The notes beneath the pieces were generated by a model. The model was not told the origin of the DNA. It was given only the letters and a program-made list of their open reading frames with translations, and ran no database searches. 64,000 nucleotides of DNA from Isoalcanivorax indicus. Lineage in GTDB: Bacteria > Pseudomonadota > Gammaproteobacteria > Pseudomonadales > Alcanivoracaceae. Location: contig NZ_QGMP01000001.1 of NCBI RefSeq assembly GCF_003259185.1, forward strand, positions 1,054,001 through 1,118,000. The letters run 5' to 3'. The position numbers were made by a program, and so were the translations under genes. Positions 10,395-16,852 of the stretch are shown here, in pieces (position 1 is the stretch's first letter; each line of letters starts with the position of its first letter).

Positions 10395-10571
10395 TCAGTA
10401 ATCGGCGTCGTCGCGGCGGCCGCGCCGCTCGGAGCCGGGAGACACTGCGGGTGTCTCGTCCTGATGGCGCTTGCGCTGTGCATCACGGCGTTGCTTCTGC
10501 CGTGCCTCGCGCTCGTGGTGTTCCTGCCATTCGTCCTGATCGTAATCGTCGAAGTGCTGGTGGCGTCCCAT
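10395..10571 (-). CDS. Small highly charged protein (58 aa), function unknown
   Basis: Open frame of 58 codons on the minus strand, starting MGRHQHFDDYDQDEWQEHHE and continuing with a basic stretch AREARQKQRRDAQRKRHQ and an acidic end RRDDADY. AAGG lies about 6 bases before the ATG at 10569-10571. Composition (His, Arg, Asp, Gln, hardly any hydrophobics) suggests a disordered or nucleic-acid-associated polypeptide. Convergent with the PilZ gene and divergent from cls. The coding call rests on the ribosome binding site and the gap it fills. Confidence 0.55.
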   Translation of the reverse strand: MGRHQHFDDYDQDEWQEHHEREARQKQRRDAQRKRHQDETPAVSPGSERRGRRDDADY

Positions 10572-10739
10572 AACCTTGCTGGCTCGTGTGCTTTATAACG
10601 CCCCTATTTTTAATCTGTTTTCTGGCGCTTGTCATCGCTTTTCACCGGTAAACGGACGGATATGACACAATAGGCGGCTGCAAGCCCCCGGCAGGGGAGC
10701 AGCGGGAGAGCATCAGGAGACCATCAGGAGAGTAGCAGG

Positions 10740-12188
10740 GTGGAACAGACCGAGCGTGTCTGGGGGTTCTTGACGCCCATTGGCAAACAACTTTATGAGT
10801 ACTGGCCCGGGTTGGTGGCAGGGTTCAGCCTGCTGGCGGCGGTGCTGGCCGTGTCTCATGCGGTACTCAACAAACGTGACGCCCGTGCCGCAGCAGCGTG
10901 GACCGGGCTGATTTTCCTGTTGCCGCTGATTGGTGCGGCCCTCTATCTGCTGCTGGGCGTTAATCGCATCCAGCGTCGTGCCCGGCAGTTATCCCCGGAT
11001 GTGACGGGCACGTCGGTGGATCTGGTGCCGGTGATCCAGCCGCGCCCTCGCCCCGGCCATCTGCATACCCTTGCCGAACTGTCTGGCCGTCTGACGGGCC
11101 TGCCGTTGCTGAACGGCAATGCCGTGACCACTCTCGAGGCTCCCGCCGCACTGGATGACATGGTGGCCGCCATTGAGGCAGCGGAGGATTCGGTCTACCT
11201 GGCCACCTACATTTTCGGCAATGATGCCGCTGGCCGGCCCTTGGTGGACGCCCTGGCCGCCGCTGCCCGGCGTGGCGTGCAGGTACGGGTCCTGATCGAC
11301 GGGATGGGAGCGCTCTATACCTTTCCGTCTATTGTCCGTCGGCTGCGCCGTCGCGGGGTGCTGGTGGAGCGTTTCCTGTACTCGCTCGCCCCCTGGCGGA
11401 TGCCTTACATGAACCTGCGCAATCACCGCAAGGTGATGATCGTGGATCGCCAGATCGGCTTTACCGGGGGCATGAACCTGCGTGCGGGCTACATCAGCCA
11501 GCCCGCCACCATTCGCGACCTGCATGCGCGCATCGACGGCCCGGTGGTGGAGCATCTGCTGCGCAGTTTCGCGGCGGACTGGTACTTCACCTGTCGTGAA
11601 CACCTGAATACGGATTATGCCGGGGCACTGGACTGCGGCCCGGTGCTGGCACGCGGGATCAGCGCCGGCCCCGATGCGGATCTGGGCAAACGGCGCCTGA
11701 CCCTGCTGGCGGCCATCGGTAGCGCCCAGCACGAGGTGCGTATCGTGACGCCTTATTTCGTGCCGGACCAGACGTTGCTGACCGCGTTGCAACTGGCCTG
11801 CATGCGCGGGGTGCGGGTGGAACTGATTCTGCCTGGGCGCAACAACATGCGCCTGGTGCACTGGGCTTCATTGCACATGCTGCCCTGGTTGGTGAGCGAC
11901 GGCTGCGAGCTGTATTTCTCCGCCGAGCCGTTCGATCACACCAAGGTTATGACCGTGGATGGTAACTGGAGTCTGCTGGGTTCAGGCAACTGGGATGCGC
12001 GCAGCTTGCGGTTGAACTTCGAGTTCGATCTGGAATGTTACGACGAAGCCCTGGCGGAAACCCTGAACCGGCAGATGGATATCCGTCGCGCCAATGCCCG
12101 CCGGGTCAGCCTGGAAGACATGCAGTCCCAAGGCTATCTGCGGCGCCTGCGCAACGGGTTTGCCTACGTGCTCGAGCCTTATTTGTAA
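10740..12188 (+). CDS. cls: Cardiolipin synthase (phospholipase D family)
   Basis: 482 residues. Condenses two phosphatidylglycerols to cardiolipin plus glycerol at the inner membrane. Two N-terminal membrane segments (about residues 20-45 and 52-72), then two PLD catalytic motifs: HRKVMIVD starting at His229 and HTKVMTVD at His400, each followed by the GSxN/GGMN-type element. GTG start at 10740, downstream of repeated AGGAGA boxes (10713-10734). Followed 23 bp later by a small membrane-protein gene. The ClsA-like N-terminus supports the symbol cls without deciding the paralogue. Confidence 0.93.
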   Translation: MEQTERVWGFLTPIGKQLYEYWPGLVAGFSLLAAVLAVSHAVLNKRDARAAAAWTGLIFLLPLIGAALYLLLGVNRIQRRARQLSPDVTGTSVDLVPVIQPRPRPGHLHTLAELSGRLTGLPLLNGNAVTTLEAPAALDDMVAAIEAAEDSVYLATYIFGNDAAGRPLVDALAAAARRGVQVRVLIDGMGALYTFPSIVRRLRRRGVLVERFLYSLAPWRMPYMNLRNHRKVMIVDRQIGFTGGMNLRAGYISQPATIRDLHARIDGPVVEHLLRSFAADWYFTCREHLNTDYAGALDCGPVLARGISAGPDADLGKRRLTLLAAIGSAQHEVRIVTPYFVPDQTLLTALQLACMRGVRVELILPGRNNMRLVHWASLHMLPWLVSDGCELYFSAEPFDHTKVMTVDGNWSLLGSGNWDARSLRLNFEFDLECYDEALAETLNRQMDIRRANARRVSLEDMQSQGYLRRLRNGFAYVLEPYL

Positions 12189-12211
12189 CCGCCAGACGGG
12201 AGATCACAGAC

Positions 12212-12730
12212 GTGCGACTTGAACAGGGGCAGGTATTGCCGCCGCGTGCGGCGACACTGCTGAAGGTCTGTTACAGCCTGGTGCTGCTGATCGTGGTGCT
12301 GGGTATCTGCGCCTGGTTGCCGGAAGGGGATGGCCGTTTGTGGCTTGGTCAGGGCGTTAATCTGCTGGTGGCGTTGTATCTGTGGCTGCTGGCGGGGCTG
12401 TATCTGGCGCCGCTGTTTGCCGAGGATACGGCCGATGGGAAGGTGCAGGCGCAGGGACAGGCACAGGGACAGACACAGGCGCCGGGCCTGGGGCTGGCCC
12501 TGATGTTGCCGCTGCTTCCTGCAGCCGCAGCGCCGCTGATGCCCGTGGCGGCTGGCGGCATCACGCTGCTGGTGGCGGTGTTGCTATTGGCGTTGATCGA
12601 AGCCTTGCCCTCACAGAAAGCATTGTGGCCCGCAAGCTGGTACCAGGCGCGCAAGCAGCAGACGCAACTGCTGGTGGTGGCGCTGGTGAGCGCCGCCGTG
12701 GCGGCCTGGTCGGTGGGTATGCGCTACTGA
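12212..12730 (+). CDS. Predicted inner-membrane protein (four hydrophobic segments)
   Basis: 172 residues from a GTG at 12212 (GGGAG upstream), directly after cls. Four hydrophobic segments: KVCYSLVLLIVVLGICAWL, LLVALYLWLLAGLYLAPLF, a long Leu/Ala/Pro-rich hairpin, and QLLVVALVSAAVAAWSV near the end. Between segments 2 and 3 is a short Gln/Ala/Gly repeat (AQGQAQGQTQ) from tandem DNA repeats at about 12448-12480. No family recognised. Same-strand adjacency to cls suggests a lipid-membrane role, but this is only context. Confidence 0.6.
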   Translation: MRLEQGQVLPPRAATLLKVCYSLVLLIVVLGICAWLPEGDGRLWLGQGVNLLVALYLWLLAGLYLAPLFAEDTADGKVQAQGQAQGQTQAPGLGLALMLPLLPAAAAPLMPVAAGGITLLVAVLLLALIEALPSQKALWPASWYQARKQQTQLLVVALVSAAVAAWSVGMRY

Positions 12731-12865
12731 GGCAATCATAATGTCAATATGCCATCATGGATAAACCAATAAGAACGGCTGCATCGTCTGACACGCCGAA
12801 CGGGCGCGGGACCATTGCAGTGACAATGCATCGGATAAACGGTGCGCTATGGGGTTGGAGGTGGA

Positions 12866-13579
12866 GTGAAGCGGCTGAGCTGGCTGCCAGCAGGCGCCGT
12901 ATTGCACGCCCTGGCATGCATCATAATGATCAGCCCCGGCACAGCGGGTGCCCGGGCGGGGGGCCTGGCCGAAACGGTCGACTGGCGGCTGATTACCGAT
13001 CGTGAGGGTATCCGTGTGTTCGCGGCCAGCAGCGAGGCGTCGCGGGTCAGTGCGTTTCGTGGCGAGATGCAGATGCGCATTGACGACTTTCGCGGTATTG
13101 CCCTGCGACTGGACAACTATGAGGCGGTGGCGGCCTGGATGCATATGGTATCGGCCATCACGGAGCTGGACCGGCGTCACGACCACGACCGCGATCTGTA
13201 CCTGACCACCCATCTTCCGTGGCCGGTGCGTAATCGCGATGTTGTGCTGCAGATCGGTCTGCATCAGGACCCGGACGATTACACCCTGACCTTGCAGTAC
13301 GACGATATCGATCGGCCCGGGCCCGTGTCGCCGGGCTATGTGCGCATGCCGCAAATGGTCGGCACCTTGCGCTTCACGCCGCTCGAGGCGCCGCTGGTGG
13401 CGGTGACCTTTGAAGTGACCGCTGACCCCGGCGGCGCGATCCCCGGGTGGCTGTCCAACATGCTGTTGCGCGATATTCCGTATTTTTCCCTGTATCGCCT
13501 CAATCGCATGATCAATCAGACACCCTTGCCCGAGCGGCCTTATCACCCGGATATCAAGGCGCCCCCGGGATGGCCCTGA
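12866..13579 (+). CDS. START-domain (SRPBCC) exported protein
   Basis: 237 residues. Signal-peptide-like start (hydrophobic LPAGAVLHALACIIMI, then TAGARAG), followed by a START/Bet-v-1-type lipid-binding fold: DWRLITDREGIRVFAA at the start, HLPWPVRNRDVV in the middle, MVGTLRFTPLE, and a C-terminal GWLSNMLLRDIPYFSLYRLN helix. This pattern is typical of START-domain proteins in Pseudomonas and Alcanivorax. Ligand unknown; a hydrophobic lipid is likely. GTG start at 12866, with GGAGGTGG upstream. Not obviously co-transcribed with its neighbours. Confidence 0.8.
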   Translation: MKRLSWLPAGAVLHALACIIMISPGTAGARAGGLAETVDWRLITDREGIRVFAASSEASRVSAFRGEMQMRIDDFRGIALRLDNYEAVAAWMHMVSAITELDRRHDHDRDLYLTTHLPWPVRNRDVVLQIGLHQDPDDYTLTLQYDDIDRPGPVSPGYVRMPQMVGTLRFTPLEAPLVAVTFEVTADPGGAIPGWLSNMLLRDIPYFSLYRLNRMINQTPLPERPYHPDIKAPPGWP

Positions 13580-13597
13580 GGGGCACCGTTTCCGACG

Positions 13598-13777
13598 TCA
13601 TCGTTTCAGCGGGCTGCCCGGGCCAAGCAGTGCCCAGATAATCAGGCCGAGCACGGGCAGCAGGACGACAAGCAGCGCCCACAGCACTTTCTCCGCTGTG
13701 CCTGCACGAGACTGGATGATCATCACGATCGCGTAAATCACCAGCGCCAGCACGATCAGACCGAAGACATTGGTCAT
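13598..13777 (-). CDS. Small PLDc_N-type membrane protein
   Basis: 59-residue protein with two hydrophobic helices separated by a short loop: MTNVFGLIVLALVIYAIVMI and LLVVLLPVLGLIIWALLGP. The pattern ...KVLWALLVVLLPVLGLIIW... is the phospholipase-D N-terminal (PLDc_N) domain seen as a free-standing small protein in many proteobacteria; the same fold forms the N-terminus of cardiolipin synthases. Start ATG 13777, with GGGAGAA upstream. No enzyme domain is attached. Role unknown. Confidence 0.78.
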   Translation of the reverse strand: MTNVFGLIVLALVIYAIVMIIQSRAGTAEKVLWALLVVLLPVLGLIIWALLGPGSPLKR

Positions 13778-13895
13778 CTGTGGTTCTCCCTGTGTTTGCC
13801 CGGAATGGATGGTTTCAGCGTACGCCGTGGCCTGGCCGCTGTCTGTGGTCGGTCTGAAAAAAAGCGTCAAAGGCGCCGTATGGCGAAGGGGAAAA

Positions 13896-13972
13896 TGGTG
13901 CCCCGGAGAGGATTTGAACCTCCGACCTAGCGCTTAGGAGGCGCTTGCTCTATCCAACTGAGCTACCAGGGC
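13896..13972 (-). tRNA. tRNA-Arg (anticodon CCT)
   Basis: 77 nt with encoded CCA on the minus strand. The acceptor GCCCTGG pairs with CCGGGGC through one G-U wobble. D arm TAGCTCAGTTGGATAGAGCA, anticodon stem AGCGC/GCGCT around loop CTCCTAA (anticodon CCT, reading AGG), and T arm GGAGG-TTCAAAT-CCTCT. All canonical positions fit. Confidence 0.97.
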
Positions 13973-14042
13973 ACTGGAACGGGATTGTAGCGGGGTGGCG
14001 AAATAGTGCCACCCCGACTATTGTGAGGCCCCCGAGGTGTTG

Positions 14043-15395
14043 ATGCCCGTCATGACCCGATCCGTGATAACGCCGCCCTGGCTTTCCGTCATTATTCCTG
14101 TGCGCAATGAAGCGTCCCGTCTGGCGGCCACACTGGCGCCGCTGCAGGCGTGGCGAGCGCGGGGCGTAGAGGTACTGGTGGTGGACGGCGGCAGCAGTGA
14201 TGGCAGCCCTGCCGTTGCCGCGCCGCTGGCCGATGAGGTGCTGTACAGCGAGCCGGGGCGGGCGCGGCAGATGAACCGGGGCGCGGCGCATGCGCGGGCG
14301 AACTGGTTGTGGTTCCTGCATGCAGATACGCAATTCGGTGACGCGCATATCCACGCCCTGGAGGCCTGCTGCCGGGCCCGCCGCAGTGGCTGGGCCTTTT
14401 TCCGGGTGCAGCTGAGCGGGCCTGGCCTGTTGCTGTCCATCGTCGGCAGGATGATGACCTGGCGGGCGCGGTTGACGGCGGTCGCCACCGGAGATCAGGG
14501 GTTACTGGTATCACGGGACAGTTTCCAGGTCTGTGACGGTTATCCGGACATACCGTTGATGGAGGATGTCGCCCTGTGCAAGCAACTGCGCGCCCGCAGC
14601 CGTCCGGTGGTGCTGGGCCCTGCGTTGGGCGTCGACAGCCGGCGCTGGGAAACGCACGGGCGCTGGCGCACCATCGTCCTGATGTGGCGCCTGCGCTGGG
14701 CTTACTGGCGCGGCGTGGCACCGGCGCAACTGCACGCGCGTTATTATCCCGGTTCAGATCCTTCCGGTGACCAGGGCGCCGCCGATCAGGCAGCGCTGGT
14801 GATGCTGACCCGGGACATCAGCAGCGGCCAGGCGAAGACGCGATTGCGGCCCGCGCTGGGCGCTGCGGGGGCCGCTGCCGTGCATCAGGCGCTGGTGGCG
14901 CGAACCCTGAAGACCTGCACGGCGGGCCCCTGGCCGTTGCGATGCCACGTACAGGGCGATAGCGGCCCCTTGCAGGCGATGGTGCCAGGGGCGAACGTGA
15001 CCTGGTTACCCCAGGTGCCCGGCGATCTGGGATGGCGGATGCAACACGCGCTGGCCAGTGCTCATGCGGCGGGTTACCGGCGGGTAGTGCTGGTGGGCAG
15101 TGATTGTGCGGTGCTGGACAGTGACTACCTGAGCATGGCGTTTGCGGCGCTGGCCATGCATGATTTCGTGCTGGGCCCGGCAGAAGATGGCGGTTATGTG
15201 CTGATCGGCAGTGCCAGGCCGTCAGCCTGGCACGGGGCGCCCTGCCTGTCGGGCACGCGGTTTGGCGGCGCCCATGCGCTGGCCGACACACTGACAGGCC
15301 TGCGTGCACTGGGCTCCGTGGCCTTGCTGCCTGCACGCTGGGACGTGGATGACATGGACGCAGTACGCCGGGCGCGTGAGGCGGGATACCTGTAA
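14043..15395 (+). CDS. Fused arsenosugar-type glycosyltransferases (TIGR04283 + TIGR04282/DUF2064)
   Basis: 450 residues in two domains. Residues about 10-225 are a GT2 glycosyltransferase: LSVIIPVRNEASRL, VLVVDGGSSDGS, EPGRARQMNRGA, WFLHADT and MEDVALCKQLR, the TIGR04283 signature. After the linker YYPGSDPSG, residues about 250-450 are a GT-A DUF2064/TIGR04282 domain: LVMLTRDISSGQAKTRL, VVLVGSDCAVL, VLGPAEDGGYVLIG and DVDDMDAVR. Both families usually occur as separate adjacent genes linked to arsenosugar or sulfur-lipid metabolism; here they are one polypeptide. Start ATG 14043 is placed after GAGG (14034-14037). No arsM or radical-SAM partner is visible nearby. Confidence 0.88.
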   Translation: MPVMTRSVITPPWLSVIIPVRNEASRLAATLAPLQAWRARGVEVLVVDGGSSDGSPAVAAPLADEVLYSEPGRARQMNRGAAHARANWLWFLHADTQFGDAHIHALEACCRARRSGWAFFRVQLSGPGLLLSIVGRMMTWRARLTAVATGDQGLLVSRDSFQVCDGYPDIPLMEDVALCKQLRARSRPVVLGPALGVDSRRWETHGRWRTIVLMWRLRWAYWRGVAPAQLHARYYPGSDPSGDQGAADQAALVMLTRDISSGQAKTRLRPALGAAGAAAVHQALVARTLKTCTAGPWPLRCHVQGDSGPLQAMVPGANVTWLPQVPGDLGWRMQHALASAHAAGYRRVVLVGSDCAVLDSDYLSMAFAALAMHDFVLGPAEDGGYVLIGSARPSAWHGAPCLSGTRFGGAHALADTLTGLRALGSVALLPARWDVDDMDAVRRAREAGYL

Positions 15396-15415
15396 GGCCT
15401 GGTGAGGGAGGGGAG

Positions 15416-15790
15416 ATGGAGGATGCCGGCGTGCTGGATCGGCAACTGATTGCGGAATTGCGCGACATCATGGGGGCGGAGTTCCCCGTGCTCGTGCAGG
15501 CGTACCTGCGCGACGCCGCTGTGCGGCTCGAGGAGCTGCGGGACCTGACGCAGGCCCAGTCTGCGCCTCACGGGGCCACTGATGCGGCCGAGGGCGTGCG
15601 GCGCGCGGCGCATACGCTCAAGGGAAGCAGCAGCAATCTGGGGGCCGTGGAGGTCGCCCGCTTGTGTGCTGAACTGGAAGACAGGGCCCGGCGCCAGGTG
15701 GTGGTGGCGGACCGGCTGCTCAGCGATCTGGAGGCGGCGATGCGGGTGGCAGCGGCTGCCTTGACCGCATTGCTTACGGAACAGGATTGA
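15416..15790 (+). CDS. Stand-alone Hpt (histidine phosphotransfer) protein
   Basis: 124-residue four-helix Hpt domain. The phosphoacceptor motif RRAAHTLKGSSSNLGA lies at about residues 62-77, with the preceding helix FPVLVQAYLRDAA. It would relay phosphate between a hybrid sensor kinase and a response regulator. Starts at ATG 15416, after GGGGAG, 20 bp downstream of the fused glycosyltransferase. In Pseudomonas, HptB-type proteins feed RsmYZ control, and this gene lies beside an RsmZ-like RNA; any functional link is inference. No hybrid kinase is in the window. Confidence 0.85.
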   Translation: MEDAGVLDRQLIAELRDIMGAEFPVLVQAYLRDAAVRLEELRDLTQAQSAPHGATDAAEGVRRAAHTLKGSSSNLGAVEVARLCAELEDRARRQVVVADRLLSDLEAAMRVAAAALTALLTEQD

Positions 15791-15795
15791 GGGGC

Positions 15796-15833
15796 AAAAA
15801 AAACCCCTCTCCAAAGTGGGGGGAGAGGGGGGG
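15796..15833. terminator. GC-rich hairpin after the Hpt gene
   Basis: Nine-base stem CCCCTCTCC (15804-15812) / GGAGAGGGG (15822-15830), 14 bp after the Hpt stop. The A-run lies on the left, so a U-run would form only on minus-strand transcripts; for the Hpt transcript it is a stem without U tail. Termination is plausible but unproven. Confidence 0.5.
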
Positions 15834-16054
15834 TTGTGAGCGCTATCTTTCATAGCGCCTTGGGGGGATCATGCACTGCCGTGGTGCGCTGGAGCAGTGA
15901 CTTGCTATGGAATAATGCTAACCGGGCCTCGCGCGGCGCGCTGTTAAATCAGGCTGGCATAATGTAAAGACATGCATACCGGGTGCGGCGAATTGTAAGC
16001 ACGGCTGCGCGGTGGCTACGGGAGGCGTGGGTCAGGGCATTCGGGCAGGCTTCG

Positions 16055-16072
16055 TGTAAGAGATTTCTTACA
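16055..16072. promoter_or_regulatory. GacA-type upstream activating sequence
   Basis: Perfect 18-bp dyad TGTAAGAGATTTCTTACA, i.e. TGTAAG-N6-CTTACA, the established GacA recognition element of rsmX/Y/Z promoters in Pseudomonas. It lies about 180 bp upstream of the inferred start of the GGA-rich RNA, the spacing typical of GacA-controlled small RNAs. The rest of the gap from 15840 to 16230 contains no convincing gene. Confidence 0.85.
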
Positions 16073-16231
16073 TGAAGTGTAGGAAATAGCTGTTTTTTCT
16101 TGTGCGAAAGCGGCTCTCAGATCGAGAGAATACACTGTAAATTGTTGATATTTAAAGTTTTCAGCGAGAATTGTAATTGCAAGGTACTGTTAAATCTTCT
16201 GCAGAAGCGTCCACACCGCTTGCGAGCTTGC

Positions 16232-16237
16232 TATGAT
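16232..16237 (+). promoter_or_regulatory. -10 box of the RsmZ-like RNA
   Basis: TATGAT, one mismatch from the sigma-70 -10 consensus, placed 7-8 bases before the inferred 5' end TGTCGCACGG. No good -35 hexamer is visible at 17 bp (GTCCAC-like), which would suit an activator-dependent promoter. Confidence 0.55.
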
Positions 16238-16244
16238 GCTCCTG

Positions 16245-16366
16245 TGTCGCACGGAGTGCAGTGCACAAGGATCTGCAACGGATGGCGGACACGGATGTCG
16301 AGGTGAGCGCAAACGGGTAGGGAACACTCGAAAAAAAGGGCGGCAGGATGCCGCCCTTTCCTTTTC
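16245..16366 (+). ncRNA. RsmZ/CsrB-type CsrA-sequestering small RNA (predicted)
   Basis: About 120 nt on the plus strand. Seven GGA motifs begin at 16253, 16269, 16280, 16287, 16293, 16321 and 16346. Several are exposed in small hairpin loops: GCAC-GGA-GTGC (16249-16259), GACA-CGGA-TGTC (16288-16299) and TGCA...AAGGA...TGCA (16262-16277). It ends in an 11-bp terminator stem whose loop is GGA. This is the architecture of RsmX/Y/Z RNAs, which titrate CsrA/RsmA. It lies beside fdxA, the position of rsmZ in Pseudomonas, below a GacA box. The rpoS gene usual on the other side is absent here. Exact 5' end inferred from the -10 box. Confidence 0.82.
16331..16365. terminator. Bidirectional rho-independent terminator between the small RNA and fdxA
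   Basis: Eleven-base perfect stem AAAGGGCGGCA / TGCCGCCCTTT (16335-16345 / 16349-16359) with loop GGA. On the minus strand it is followed by a run of seven T (16331-16337), an excellent fdxA terminator. On the plus strand TTTCCTTTT follows. The GGA loop doubles as a CsrA site of the small RNA. Confidence 0.9.
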
Positions 16367-16372
16367 CGGCTT

Positions 16373-16696
16373 TCAGCGAATCAGTTTCTCGAGCTTGTTG
16401 GGCACACCGTCCCACTCTTCCGCATCCGGCAGGGCATCCTTCATCTCGGTGATGTTCGGCCACTTTTCTGCCAGATCGGCATTGATCTCCAGAAACTCCT
16501 TCTGGTCTTCCGGCAACTCATCTTCCGAGAAGATGGCATTCACCGGGCATTCCGGCTCACACAGCGCACAGTCGATGCACTCGTCCGGGTGAATGACGAG
16601 AAAGTTCGGGCCTTCATAAAAGCAATCCACCGGGCACACTTCCACGCAGTCCGTGTGTTTGCAGTTGATGCAGTTCTCGCCTACTACGAATGTCAT
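16373..16696 (-). CDS. fdxA: Ferredoxin FdxA (7Fe-8S type)
   Basis: 107-residue electron carrier. The N-terminal cluster motifs are [17 protein letters not shown] followed by [13 protein letters not shown], giving one [3Fe-4S] and one [4Fe-4S] cluster. The acidic C-terminal extension ([23 protein letters not shown]) is the FdxA/Azotobacter-ferredoxin-I-like tail. ATG at 16696. Located between the RsmZ-like RNA and mutS on the same strand as mutS, the same block as in Pseudomonas. Confidence 0.96.
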   Translation of the reverse strand: MTFVVGENCINCKHTDCVEVCPVDCFYEGPNFLVIHPDECIDCALCEPECPVNAIFSEDELPEDQKEFLEINADLAEKWPNITEMKDALPDAEEWDGVPNKLEKLIR

Positions 16697-16852
16697 AGCC
16701 AGTCCTCGTGGTGTGCTTTCTCGGGGCGGCGCTAGTCTAGCCAGTCAGGCCGCGTCTGAACAGGCCCTGTTGCCCCATCAATGATCCCAGTTTACCCCAT
16801 TCGCCCTGTGGCGGGATTGACATCCCGGTAATGGCGTGGCGGGCCGGGCGTG

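Noticed and set aside
12440-12484. Tandem CAGGGACAGG-type repeats as a regulatory element
   Set aside because: They are in frame within a membrane-protein gene and simply encode a short Gln/Ala/Gly loop.
16277-16318. Twelve-codon leader peptide MADTDVEVSANG before fdxA
   Set aside because: It lies inside the GGA-rich RNA on the plus strand, opposite to fdxA, and has no convincing ribosome binding site; the RNA structure explains the bases better.
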